Shown: positions 9,166 to 17,473, numbered from the stretch's first letter. The stretch: DNA of 64,000 nucleotides from Streptomyces sp. A0642 (GCF_004795105.1 NZ_SSBL01000011.1:62001-126000), one strand, 5' to 3'. Numbers and translations are program-made. Notes: generated by a model from the letters alone, not told the origin.

Positions 9166-9968
9166 GCGTCACGGAACAGCCGCAGCCCTCAGGCGAACCG
9201 CCCGCCGGCGAACCGCCCGCCGGTGAACCGCGCGCCGGGGGCCCGCCCTCGGGGGACGCGCGCGACGCCCTGCACGACCGGATCGCCGCGGATTCCCTCA
9301 CCACCCGCCGCGACTACCTCCGCATCGTCGCCACCGTCTCCGGCGGCCTCGCGATCGGGGGACTCGGCGTCGCCGGCGGCATGCTCCCGCGCCACGGGGA
9401 CCCCGAGGACGACAAGGCCCCCGCGCCGAAGAGGGTCAGCTCCCAGCTGCTGCCCGGGGAGTCCCTCGCCTTCAGCTACCCGGAGGAGGAGGACAAGGCG
9501 GTCGCCGTCCGGCTCGACGACGGCACACTCGTCGGCTATTCGGCGATCTGCACCCACCTCGCCTGCGCCGTGCTCTGGCGGAAGGACCGGGGCTCCGAGG
9601 GCGAGCTGTACTGCCCCTGTCACGAGGGCGTCTTCGACGCCCGCACCGGCGAGGTCACCGCCGGCCCGCCGCCGCGCGGGCTGCCCAAGGTGATCCTGAC
9701 CGAGCAGCCGGACGGCAGTATCTGGGCCGTCGGCACCACCCGCTCCGGCGAGAGCATCGAGAAGGGGCTGTGCCGCCAGCTCGGCGACGACCGCCCGGAC
9801 CTCGCCTCCCGGATCGGCTGCCCGGGAGTCCGCGGGGGCGCCGAAGCACCCCAGACCGCCGCCAGGCCCGGTACGGAGGCCACGTCCGCGACCGCCGCCA
9901 CCTCCCGCGGCGCCGCCACCTCCCTTACGGGGACCACCGCGCCCGACACCACCGGCAGGTCGTCATGA
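9162..9968 (+). CDS. Rieske [2Fe-2S] protein with Tat-type N-terminus
   Basis: A 268-residue Rieske protein. The cluster-binding boxes are CTHLAC and CPCHEGVF, spaced as in quinol-oxidising Rieske proteins. Upstream is a twin-arginine motif (TRRDYLRIV) followed by a glycine-rich hydrophobic helix, so the domain is predicted to be exported by Tat and anchored outside the membrane. The first 30 residues are a low-complexity GEPPAGEP repeat, and the last about 60 residues are a Thr/Ala-rich tail. A Rieske protein beside a cytoplasmic molybdoenzyme is unusual and suggests electron flow across the membrane. Confidence 0.88.
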   Translation: MSVTEQPQPSGEPPAGEPPAGEPRAGGPPSGDARDALHDRIAADSLTTRRDYLRIVATVSGGLAIGGLGVAGGMLPRHGDPEDDKAPAPKRVSSQLLPGESLAFSYPEEEDKAVAVRLDDGTLVGYSAICTHLACAVLWRKDRGSEGELYCPCHEGVFDARTGEVTAGPPPRGLPKVILTEQPDGSIWAVGTTRSGESIEKGLCRQLGDDRPDLASRIGCPGVRGGAEAPQTAARPGTEATSATAATSRGAATSLTGTTAPDTTGRSS

Positions 9969-10342
9969 GCGACGCACAGGAGCCCGCCGGCCCCCGCTAC
10001 CCGGAGTACCACCCGGGCAGCGCACGGCCCGAACTCAACCGGCCCCTCCACGAGCGCTACCCGCAGATCCGGCCTACCAGCGGCTACGGCGACCCCAGAA
10101 TCAACCGCACGGGACCAGGACCGGGAGCGGGTACCGACCAGGAACCGGAACGGTCCTCGAAGCTCACGGCCCGGCTGACCCTGGCCATGACCGTCGTCAT
10201 CGGGCAGCTCTGGGGCCTCACCGTCGTCGTCGACGAGTACATGGAGGGCCATACCGGTACCGCCTGGTGGGGGGCCGGTTTCCTCTGCCTCTCGTTCCTC
10301 GTCGTACTCGGGCTCTGGTGGCTCGACCCCAAGGACCGCTGA
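9965..10342 (+). CDS. Small two-helix membrane protein ending the redox operon
   Basis: A 125-residue protein whose ATG overlaps the Rieske stop (ATGA). The first 65 residues are hydrophilic and rich in Pro and Tyr (RYPEYHPGSARPELNRPLHERYP). Two membrane helices follow (LTLAMTVVIGQLWGLTVVV and GAGFLCLSFLVVLGLWWL). I recognise no family. Strict overlap with the four genes before it suggests a small accessory or anchoring subunit of the same complex. Confidence 0.72.
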   Translation: MSDAQEPAGPRYPEYHPGSARPELNRPLHERYPQIRPTSGYGDPRINRTGPGPGAGTDQEPERSSKLTARLTLAMTVVIGQLWGLTVVVDEYMEGHTGTAWWGAGFLCLSFLVVLGLWWLDPKDR

Positions 10343-10422
10343 CCGGCGCCCGCCCGCTGACCGGCGCCCGCCCGGCGGCCGGGGCGCTCCCGCGCGCCGC
10401 GGAGCGGCCGTACCCTGGATGT

Positions 10423-10632
10423 ATGAGTACCGCCCCCGCCCCCGGACCGCGCGATGCGAAGCCGAGCTCGCCGGACCGGCCGAAGACCGAACCGGCGCTG
10501 ATCTTCGATGATCCGCTGGACCAGCAGTCCGCGGACGACACGGACCGGGGATGGGGTGAGCGGGCCCCCTCGGGTGGCGGTGCCACCGACCTGGCCCGTT
10601 TCCTCGACGAGAAGCCGCCCCACCACATCTGA
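10423..10632 (+). CDS. Small hydrophilic hypothetical protein
   Basis: A 69-residue, proline-rich protein with a more ordered C-terminal end (GGATDLARFLDEKPPHHI). A TACCCT -10 box at 10411-10416 stands six bases before the ATG, a typical Streptomyces leaderless promoter, which supports it as a real gene. No domain recognised. It lies 80 bp downstream of the redox operon but has its own promoter. Confidence 0.5.
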   Translation: MSTAPAPGPRDAKPSSPDRPKTEPALIFDDPLDQQSADDTDRGWGERAPSGGGATDLARFLDEKPPHHI

Positions 10633-10790
10633 GCCAGCCACCGTCTGAGTCCGCCACCGTCTGAGCTCGCCACGCCCCGCCACCGTCTGAGTCCGACGCC
10701 ACCGTCCGGGTCCTATGCCGACTGACCCCACCACCTTCTGGGTCCTGCGCTGTCTGACTCCACCACCGTCCGGGTCCTACGCCACGGCGG
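10633..10790. repeat. Degenerate CCACCGTCTGAGTCC repeats
   Basis: Directly after the stop of the small gene, units close to GCCACCGTCTGAGTCC recur at irregular spacing (near 10638, 10653, 10680, 10698, then weaker CCACCTTCTGGGTCC and CCACCGTCCGGGTCC copies up to about 10780). The array fills the space before the convergent mscL end. No coding role is seen. Confidence 0.6.
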
Positions 10791-11349
10791 ACGGCCGCGA
10801 CCCGGCGCTCGGCGTGGCACTACTCCTGTGACTGCGGCCCGGGTCCTCTCCGCGGTTCCCGTCCACCGGGTTCCCGCCGCTGCCGCTGCCGCTGCGCGGG
10901 GAGACCAGCGCGTCGCGGATCTCCTTCAGGACCTCCAGCTCGCTGACCTCCAACGTCTCCTGCACGCCTTCCGCCGCCGCCTGCATGGCGGCCCGCTTGG
11001 CGAGGTACTTCGCCATCGGGAGCACCATCAGGAAGTAGACGACGGCGGCGGTGATCAGGAAGCTGAGGGTGGCGCTGAGGACCGAGCCCCACAGGATCCG
11101 GATGCCCTCCGTCGCCTCGCCCGTCTTCGGGTCCGTCACGCAGGGGCCCTTGAGGCAGGAGCTGTAGTTCTCCATATCCTGGGTGCCGAAAGCACCGACG
11201 AGCGGGTTGATGACGCCCTTGACGACAGCGTTCACGATGTTCGTGAACGCGGCGCCGATGACGACGGCCACCGCCAGGTCGATCACGTTGCCGCGTGTCA
11301 AGAAGGCCTTGAAGCCCGCCAGCAGACTGTCGTTCTTCTTCTCGCTCAC
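10777..11349 (-). CDS. mscL: Large-conductance mechanosensitive channel MscL
   Basis: A 190-residue MscL, longer than the usual 130-150 residues because of a hydrophilic Ser/Gly-rich C-terminal tail. The N-terminal helix and pore-lining TM1 are clear (FKAFLTRGNVIDLAVAVVIG then AAFTNIVNAVVKGVINPLVG). A periplasmic loop containing a pair of Cys (SSCLKGPCVT) follows, then TM2 (TAAVVYFLMVLPMAKY) and the C-terminal helix. It opens under membrane tension to release solutes during hypo-osmotic shock. The GTG at 11349 is chosen because MscL starts shortly before the KAFLTRGN helix. Confidence 0.95.
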   Translation of the reverse strand: MSEKKNDSLLAGFKAFLTRGNVIDLAVAVVIGAAFTNIVNAVVKGVINPLVGAFGTQDMENYSSCLKGPCVTDPKTGEATEGIRILWGSVLSATLSFLITAAVVYFLMVLPMAKYLAKRAAMQAAAEGVQETLEVSELEVLKEIRDALVSPRSGSGSGGNPVDGNRGEDPGRSHRSSATPSAGSRPSAVA

Positions 11350-11472
11350 GCCTGAGCCGTCGTTTGTATGCGCCGTAAGGGGAACCAACTGATCCGCAAC
11401 ACACGGCAGTACGGGGTGGGACCACCTCATCCATGGCTGTTGTCAGGTGACGTGATAGTGCGTCAGTACGAA

Positions 11473-12090
11473 TCAGCACAGGATCACCGCAAACCCGCCC
11501 GAGATTCCCGCACCGGCCAGCGTCGCGGCCGTCGCCCGCGGTACGGAGAGCACGATCAGCGCCCCGTACTCCGTGGAGCCCTCCGCCGCAGCGGGAGGCA
11601 CCTGGGCCACCCGTGCCCCCTTCGCCAGCACCCGGGAGCCACCTCCGGACCCCCCGGACGCGATCACGTCGACCCGGTCGCCGGGGCGCAGCAGCCGGAC
11701 AGTCGCCGCGTCGGCGATCCGGACGGGCGCGGACACCAGGCGGACCGGCGGTGACGCCCGGTGCGGGGACGCGCCGGCGGCGTCGGACGCACCAGCTGGC
11801 CCGGCTGCCGCATGCCCGGCCCGGTCGCCGCCCTCGGCCCCACTCCCGCCGAGCCCCGAAACGGCCAGCGCGGCAGCCGTCAGCGCCAGCCCCGCGGCCG
11901 TCGCCCGCCGCTGCCGCCAGACCGCCCGCCGCAGCCGGTGCGCACTGCCCCCGCGCACCCGCAGAGGCGGAAACGGCGGTACCCCGCCCGGAGGTGGCAC
12001 GGGGGCGGGCAGAGGCGGGGAAGCGGAGGGGGAGGGGGACGAGGGCTGCGGGGGCCGGGAAGGAGGACCGTACGGAGGCATGCCAAACAC
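11473..12090 (-). CDS. SAF/RcpC-type (CpaB-like) membrane-anchored protein
   Basis: A 205-residue protein. A proline-rich cytoplasmic leader (about 45 residues) is followed by one membrane helix (AAGLALTAAALAVSGLGG, about 65-83) and an extracytoplasmic SAF-like fold (VRLVSAPVRIADAATVRLLRPGDRVDVIA) of the kind found in CpaB/RcpC Flp-pilus assembly proteins. No other pilus genes are nearby, so the role is unknown. The start at 12090 or at the ATG three codons later is uncertain. Confidence 0.65.
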   Translation of the reverse strand: MFGMPPYGPPSRPPQPSSPSPSASPPLPAPVPPPGGVPPFPPLRVRGGSAHRLRRAVWRQRRATAAGLALTAAALAVSGLGGSGAEGGDRAGHAAAGPAGASDAAGASPHRASPPVRLVSAPVRIADAATVRLLRPGDRVDVIASGGSGGGSRVLAKGARVAQVPPAAAEGSTEYGALIVLSVPRATAATLAGAGISGGFAVILC

Positions 12091-12412
12091 CGCCTGCGAT
12101 GAGGGAGTTCAGAGAACAGGGGAGTGAGAATCGGACCGGTCGATCGGGCCGGAGGTCACCGGCCGGACAGCCCTCACGATGCCCCACCCGCGAGATTCCC
12201 GCTGAGCCCTGTGGGCGGTCCACACGATGTGGAAAACTCCCTCACCCGCCTGAGGGCGGAGGCGAGAACCGGACCCCGCTCACGGCAGGCAGTGCTGACT
12301 CCGCCCACCGGCAGGCCGCACCGAACGCGCCTACCTGCGGGCAGCAGCGACCCCGCCTGCCGGCGGACAGCACCGCCCCCCCCGCGTACCGGCAGACAGC
12401 GCCGCCTCGCCC
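12091..12412. other. Intergenic region upstream of the SAF gene
   Basis: About 320 bp with no convincing gene on either strand. It would hold the promoter of the SAF-domain gene on the minus strand. The half near 12310-12410 carries short imperfect repeats of CCGGCAGACAGCGCC-like sequence. Confidence 0.5.
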
Positions 12413-13246
12413 CTACGGCAGCACGATCCCCGTGTCGATCCCGTCCAGCGCGTGTGGGCACAGGCAGTCCCGGTCCGCCTCCGCGGGCAGCGCGGCCACC
12501 GCCTCGAAGAGCACCGAACGCAGCCGGTCGACATTGGCCGCGAAGACCCTGAGCACCTCGTCGTGGGAGACCGCCTCGCCGGCTTCCGCGCCCGCGTCCA
12601 GGTCCGTCACCAGCGTCAACGTCGTGTAGCAGAGGCCCAGCTCGCGGGCGAGCACCGCCTCCGGGTGCCCGGTCATGCCGACCACCGACCAGCCCATCGC
12701 GGCGTGCCAGCGCGACTCCGCCCGGGTCGAGAAGCGCGGCCCCTCGACCACCACCAGCGTGCCGCCGTCCACCGCTTCCCAGTCCCCTGCGCGGGCCGCC
12801 GCGAGGGCGACCTTGCGACCCGTGGGGCAGTACGGGTCGGCGAAGCCCAGGTGCACCACCTTCGGCGCCACCCCGTCCGCCCGGGTCTCCCCGTCGTAGA
12901 ACGTCTGGACCCGGGTCTTCGTGCGGTCGACCAACTGGTCCGGCACGAGCAGCGTCCCCGGCCCGTACTCCGGCCGCAGGCCGCCCACCGCGCACGGGCC
13001 GAGCACCTGCCGCACGCCGACCGAGCGCAGAGCCCACAGGTTGGCGCGGTAGTTGATGCGGTGCGGCGGCACATGGTGGCCGCGGCCGTGGCGGGGGAGG
13101 AAGGCGACGCGGCGGCCGCCGACCTCGCCGAGGAAGAGGGAGTCGCTCGGCGCTCCGTAAGGGGTCTCCACCCGCACCTCGGTGACGTCCTCCAGGAAGG
13201 AGTACAGCCCCGAACCACCGATCACACCGATCTCTGCGTTCACCAT
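12413..13246 (-). CDS. mtnP: S-methyl-5'-thioadenosine phosphorylase
   Basis: A 277-residue member of the PNP/MTAP family. It cleaves methylthioadenosine with phosphate to adenine and methylthioribose-1-phosphate, in the cytoplasm, as part of polyamine by-product and methionine salvage. Recognisable motifs are IGVIGGSGLY at the N-terminus, RHGRGHHVPPHRINYRANLW, and the substrate-site segment EGPRFSTRAES with GMTGHPEAVLARELGLCY. The ATG at 13246 (MVNAEIG) fits the family start. It sits in the minus-strand cluster downstream of the FmdB gene. Confidence 0.9.
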   Translation of the reverse strand: MVNAEIGVIGGSGLYSFLEDVTEVRVETPYGAPSDSLFLGEVGGRRVAFLPRHGRGHHVPPHRINYRANLWALRSVGVRQVLGPCAVGGLRPEYGPGTLLVPDQLVDRTKTRVQTFYDGETRADGVAPKVVHLGFADPYCPTGRKVALAAARAGDWEAVDGGTLVVVEGPRFSTRAESRWHAAMGWSVVGMTGHPEAVLARELGLCYTTLTLVTDLDAGAEAGEAVSHDEVLRVFAANVDRLRSVLFEAVAALPAEADRDCLCPHALDGIDTGIVLP

Positions 13247-13287
13247 GCGGTCACAGTAGGCGGTCACTCAGCAGCTGACGCAGCCGG

Positions 13288-13565
13288 GCGAGCAAGATGC
13301 CGAGAAGCCGAGGCCGCCGGGCGGAAGGCCGCAAGCGGCCGAGGCCGGGCGGCCAACGCGGAGAACCGGCGCGGGGCGGACGACGCCGAGGACCGAGAAG
13401 CCGACGCCGGGCGGACGGCCCCAAGCAGCCGAGGTCGGGCGGAGAGCGCCGAGAACCGAGGCGGGGCGGCCAACGCCGAGAACCGGTACGTACGGCCGGG
13501 CGCAAGGCCCCGAAAAACCAACGTCCGGCGGACAACGCCGAGGACCCCGCCGAACGGATCGGCGG
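13288..13565. repeat. Degenerate tandem array of about nine 27-37 bp units
   Basis: Between mtnP and the FmdB gene there is an array in which each unit ends in GGGGC or CGGGC and starts GGCCAACGCCGAGAACC or close variants (for example from 13350, 13378, 13440 and 13468). Unit length drifts between 27 and 37 bp. Reading frames run through it on both strands but look like repeat translation, so I do not call a gene. The roughly 340-bp gap between the two flanking genes holds nothing else. Confidence 0.6.
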
Positions 13566-13609
13566 GGTCCCGGTGAAGCGGAAGCCAGGTGGGACGGTCG
13601 GGCGGCGCC

Positions 13610-13981
13610 TCAGGCGGCCGACGAACCGCTCGACGCGGACGACGAAGAAGAAGAGGACGCCGAAGAAGACGCCGTGGACGAGCTGGAGGAACCGGAGGAG
13701 GACGTCGACGAAGAGGTCGACGACTTCGCGTCCGATCCCGACGACGAGGATCCGGAACCGGATGCCTTCGCAGCGGCCGGGGCCGGCGTGCTGCTCGACG
13801 ACGATCCACGGCTGTCGTTCCGGTAGAAACCGGAACCCTTGAAGACGATGCCGACCGCCGAGAACACCTTCTTCAGGCGTCCATCGCAGCTCGGGCACAC
13901 CGTAAGGGCGTCATCGGTGAACTTCTGCACCGCTTCGAGGCCCTCGCCACACTCGGTGCACTGGTACTGATAGGTCGGCAC
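13610..13981 (-). CDS. FmdB-family zinc ribbon protein, Ruc-type redox-regulated chaperone homologue
   Basis: A 123-residue protein. The first about 60 residues form an FmdB zinc ribbon with two CxxC pairs (YQCTECGEG and TVCPSCDGRLKKV); the rest is an almost pure serine tail, probably disordered. This matches M. tuberculosis Rv0991c (Ruc), a serine-rich, zinc-dependent chaperone activated by oxidation and repressed by HrcA. The GTG at 13981 follows GGAGGAAC. A CIRCE-like operator lies directly upstream, in agreement with HrcA control. Ruc function here is inferred from architecture, synteny and the operator. Confidence 0.82.
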   Translation of the reverse strand: MPTYQYQCTECGEGLEAVQKFTDDALTVCPSCDGRLKKVFSAVGIVFKGSGFYRNDSRGSSSSSTPAPAAAKASGSGSSSSGSDAKSSTSSSTSSSGSSSSSTASSSASSSSSSSASSGSSAA

Positions 13982-13991
13982 TTTGTTCCTC

Positions 13992-14018
13992 CTGGCACTC
14001 TGACTCAATGAGTGCTAA
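13992..14018. promoter_or_regulatory. CIRCE (HrcA operator) upstream of the FmdB/Ruc gene
   Basis: The right half GAGTGCTAA (14010-14018) matches the CIRCE consensus exactly. The left half CTGGCACTC (13992-14000) matches it at seven of nine positions, and the spacer is exactly nine bases. It lies 11-37 nt before the GTG of the FmdB gene, overlapping the ribosome-binding region. HrcA is the heat-shock repressor that binds CIRCE. Confidence 0.8.
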
Positions 14019-14048
14019 CGACGCTCCATACTGACGTATTCCGCGGCA

Positions 14049-15332
14049 TCAGTCCACCGTGACCGGTCCGCGGTGACCGATCCCACGTGCCACGGTCCGT
14101 CCCGAGGCCCTCGGGAGGAGCCGGGAACGCAGCGCCACCAGCGTCACCAGCGCCAGCACCGTGCCCACGAGCGGCACCAGGAATCCGGTGCTGGCGCCGT
14201 GGGCGTCCGCGAGCCGTCCGGCCACCGTCACCGCGGCCGCCTGGCCGAGTGCGACGGCACCCGTCAGCCAGGTGAACGCCTCGGTCCGGGCGGAGCCCGG
14301 GACGAGCGCCTCGACCAGCGTGTAGCCGCTGATCAGCGCGGGGGCGATGGAGAGGCCGACCAGCAGGCCGAGCCCGGCCAGCAGCGGCACGGAGTGCACC
14401 GCCCACAGGCCCGACGCGGTGAGCGTCAGGGCGGCGTATCCGGCGATCAGCCGACGCCGCGGGCCGGTCTTCCAGGCGATGGCGCCGCAGGCGATGCCGG
14501 CCAGCATGTTGCCGGCCGCGAAGATCCCGTACAGCAGACCGTTCGCACCGGGGCTGCCGATCTCCTCGGCGAAGGCGGTCAGCGAGACCTGCATGCCGCC
14601 GAAGACCGCGCCGATCCCGAGGAAGGCCACCGCGAGGACGCGTACGCCGGGGACGGCCAGCGCGGAGGCGTGCCGCTGCGCTCCGGCGGAACCGGTGGCG
14701 CGTACGCCGGGCTCGGTGGCGCGCTGCGCGGCGAAGAACAGGCCGCCGCACAGGGTCAGGACGGCTTCGGCGAGCAGCCCCGCCGCCGGGTGCACCCCGG
14801 TGCAGAGCGCGGTGGCGAGGACCGGGCCGATGACGAAGGTGAACTCGTCCGTCACCGATTCGAAGGCCGCCGCCGTCGACATGAGCGGGGAGGCCTCACG
14901 CCCCGGCGCCGCTCCGAGCATGGCCGCCCAGCGGGCCCGCACCATCGGGCCGACCTGGGGGACCGAGGCGCCTGCCGGGACCGCGGCGGCGAACAGGGCC
15001 CACATCGGGGCGTCCGCCAGCGCGAGTGCGGTCAGGCCCGAGACGGACGCCGTGTGCACGAGGACGCCCGGCAGCAGCACGGCGCGCTGGCCGAAGCGGT
15101 CGGCGAGCTTGCCGGTCTGCGGGGCGAACAGGGCCATGGAGACCCCGGTGACGGCGGCGACGGCTCCCGCGCTGCCGTACGAACCGGTGGTGTGCTGGAC
15201 GAGCAGGACGATGCCGATGGTCAGCATCGCGAAGGGCTGCCGTGCGGCGAAGCCCGGCAGGAGGAAGGTCCACGCACCCGGGGTGCGCAGCAACTGCCCG
15301 TATCCGGGGCGGTCGGAGACCGTGGACGCCAC
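14049..15332 (-). CDS. MFS transporter (12-helix type)
   Basis: A 427-residue protein with about twelve membrane helices and a motif A-like loop (GKLADRFGQRAVLLPG). Start and end are clear helical segments (LLPGFAARQPFAMLTIGIVLLVQ; FLVPLVGTVLALVTLVALRSR). The GTG at 15332 is selected because AAAGG lies upstream and because the reading frame beyond it is antisense to the antiporter gene. Substrate unknown. It is the first gene upstream of the FmdB gene on the same strand. Confidence 0.82.
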   Translation of the reverse strand: MASTVSDRPGYGQLLRTPGAWTFLLPGFAARQPFAMLTIGIVLLVQHTTGSYGSAGAVAAVTGVSMALFAPQTGKLADRFGQRAVLLPGVLVHTASVSGLTALALADAPMWALFAAAVPAGASVPQVGPMVRARWAAMLGAAPGREASPLMSTAAAFESVTDEFTFVIGPVLATALCTGVHPAAGLLAEAVLTLCGGLFFAAQRATEPGVRATGSAGAQRHASALAVPGVRVLAVAFLGIGAVFGGMQVSLTAFAEEIGSPGANGLLYGIFAAGNMLAGIACGAIAWKTGPRRRLIAGYAALTLTASGLWAVHSVPLLAGLGLLVGLSIAPALISGYTLVEALVPGSARTEAFTWLTGAVALGQAAAVTVAGRLADAHGASTGFLVPLVGTVLALVTLVALRSRLLPRASGRTVARGIGHRGPVTVD

Positions 15333-15634
15333 GGTCCATGCCTTTCTGCCGCCTGGTGGCCGTGCCCCTGCGAGGCGGGCCGGCACAGGGGTGCGGGCCC
15401 GGTCAGGAGCTGCCGAGAGCTGTCCTCTTCGCGCGGAACTGCGGTAGATGCCGGGCGCTCGCTCAGAGGCGGAGGACGCCACGACCGCCATACGGTCGCG
15501 CCAGCTCTGCGTCAGGCAGAGTTGGTGGATCAGATAGGTCGATCTGGGTTTCCTTGATGCTACAGGCAAAAGCCGTGGGGCACCTGGGATTGTGTCCAAC
15601 GCAATCCCTGTCACCTGTGAACGCGTGTGCGTCC

Positions 15635-17257
15635 TCAGTGATGTGCCTTGGTGTCCCGGGTGCCGGTCCCGCCCTCGTGCTTCCTGAGGTCGTCCGTCCT
15701 GCCCAGCTTCTTCACGGCCTTGAGCGCGTTGGCCATATGCGGCCCGGTGAGGCTCTCGGCGGCGTTGCCGCCGGTCCCCAGCCAGCCGGCCAGCTTGCCG
15801 CCCTCGCCGATCGCGCGCAGCCGGGCCTCGGTCGCGTCGCGCACGGGGTCGGTCGTCACGACCAGCAGTTCGTCGCCGCGGCGCAGCACGGTCGAGGGCG
15901 CGGGCACGAAGCTCTTGTCGTCCCGGACGACGAGCGTCACGCCGGCCCCTGCGGGCAGGCGCAGTTCGCCTACCTCGACGCCGTGCATTTTCGACTTCGC
16001 GGGGATGGCCACCGAGAGCAGATGCCCGCGCAGCCGCTCCAGGGGCGCCGACTCGATGCCCAGGTCGGCCGCCTCGGACGGGTCGTCGGCGATCTTGAGG
16101 GCTTTGGCGAGCCAGGGCAGGGTCGGTCCCTGGATGAGGGTGTAGACGACGACGAGCACGAAGACGATGTTGAAGACCCGGGTGGAGCCCTCGATCCCGG
16201 ACACCATGGGGATGGTCGCCAGGATGATGGGCACCGCGCCGCGCAGGCCGGCCCAGGACATGAGGGCCTTCTCCTGCCAGGGCAGCCGGAAGGGCGCCAG
16301 CGAGATGAAGACCTCCAGCGGCCGCGCCACCACGGTCAGCACCAGCCCGACGACGACGGCGGGCCAGAAGTCGTCGACCAGGTCGTGCGGGGTGACGAGC
16401 AGTCCGAGCAGGACGAACATGCCGATCTGGGCCAGCCAGCCGAGTCCGTCGGCGAAGCCGCGGGTGGCGGGCCAGTGCGGCAGCTTGGCGTTGCCGAGGA
16501 TCATCGCGGCGAGGTAGACGGCGAGGAATCCGCTTCCGTGGAGCATCGCGCCCGCCGCGTACGCGGACACCGCGATGGCCATCACGGCGATCGGGTAGAG
16601 GCCCGAGGCGGGCAGCGCCACATGCCTCAGTCCGTAGGAGCCGAGCCAGCCGACGGCGATGCCGAGCGCGGCGCCGATCGCCAGCTCCAGGGCTATCTCG
16701 CCGACCAGCACGTACCAGCTGTCGACGGGCCCCACGGTCGAGAACGCGACGACCAGGATCACCACAGGGGCGTCGTTGAAGCCGGATTCGGCCTCCAGGA
16801 CGCCGGTGATCCGGGCGGGCAGGGGCACCTTGCGCAGCACGGAGAAGACCGCGGCGGCGTCCGTGGAGGAGACCACCGCGCCGATGATCAGCGCCTGCCG
16901 CCATTCCAGACCGACCAGGTAGTGCGCTCCGGCGGCGGTCACGCCCACGCTCACGCCGACGCCGACGAGGGAGAGGACGACGGCCGCGGGCAGCGCCGGC
17001 CTGATCTCTTTCCACTTCGTCCCGAGGCCACCCTCGGCGAGGATCACCACCAGGGCCGCGTAGCCGATGACCTGCGTCAACTCCGCGTTGTCGAACTTGA
17101 CGTCGAAGAACCCGTCCTGCCCCAGGGCGATCCCGATGCCGAGATACAGGAGCAGACTGGGGAGCCCGCTGCGTGACGAGATGCGTACGGCCGCCACCGC
17201 GACGAGCAGGACGAGCGAGCAGACGAGCAGAAGTTCGTTGAGCGCGTGGACAGTCAG
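15635..17257 (-). CDS. Potassium/proton antiporter (CPA1/NhaP2 type) with RCK C-domain
   Basis: About 540 residues with twelve to thirteen helices of the CPA1 Na+(K+)/H+ exchanger family (SSTDAAAVFSVLR; ESGFNDAPVVILVV, with the paired acidic residues of the ion site). A TrkA_C/RCK-like regulatory domain lies at the C-terminus (LRLPAGAGVTLVVRDDKSFVPAP). The only ATG/GTG/TTG in the first part, GTG 17197, would cut away the first helix. In-frame codons further upstream give LTVHALNELLLVCSLVLLVAV, so I place the start at a CTG (17257) that has GGAAGGA seven bases before it. Confidence 0.85.
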   Translation of the reverse strand: MTVHALNELLLVCSLVLLVAVAAVRISSRSGLPSLLLYLGIGIALGQDGFFDVKFDNAELTQVIGYAALVVILAEGGLGTKWKEIRPALPAAVVLSLVGVGVSVGVTAAGAHYLVGLEWRQALIIGAVVSSTDAAAVFSVLRKVPLPARITGVLEAESGFNDAPVVILVVAFSTVGPVDSWYVLVGEIALELAIGAALGIAVGWLGSYGLRHVALPASGLYPIAVMAIAVSAYAAGAMLHGSGFLAVYLAAMILGNAKLPHWPATRGFADGLGWLAQIGMFVLLGLLVTPHDLVDDFWPAVVVGLVLTVVARPLEVFISLAPFRLPWQEKALMSWAGLRGAVPIILATIPMVSGIEGSTRVFNIVFVLVVVYTLIQGPTLPWLAKALKIADDPSEAADLGIESAPLERLRGHLLSVAIPAKSKMHGVEVGELRLPAGAGVTLVVRDDKSFVPAPSTVLRRGDELLVVTTDPVRDATEARLRAIGEGGKLAGWLGTGGNAAESLTGPHMANALKAVKKLGRTDDLRKHEGGTGTRDTKAHH

Positions 17258-17473
17258 TGGCCGGTCCTTCCCTGCGTACGCCTGCCGGATCGGCTTCCGG
17301 TGGCCGGTACTTCATTACCTTACCTAATCTTTAACGTTTTCTTGATGCGTTCGAGTATTCGTACGATCGCTACGCAATTCGAGCCATCCCGATACCGCGT
17401 CCGACCGGCATCGGCGCTGCGCCTATGGTTGCTCCTGCACTCCCAGGACCACCCTGCCCCTCGAAGGACAGCG

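Noticed and set aside
12174..13037. Minus-strand frame overlapping the MTA phosphorylase
   Set aside because: Different frame from mtnP and Gly/Arg-rich; mtnP is the clear gene.
13251..13898. Minus-strand frame through the 13.3-13.6 kb repeats
   Set aside because: It translates the repeat array and overlaps the Fmd-type gene in another frame; no family or ribosome site.
14049..17315. A 1088-codon open frame on the minus strand
   Set aside because: Its second part is the MFS gene, but the part beyond 15332 is a shadow of the antiporter in another frame with Arg/Gly-rich, domain-free translation.
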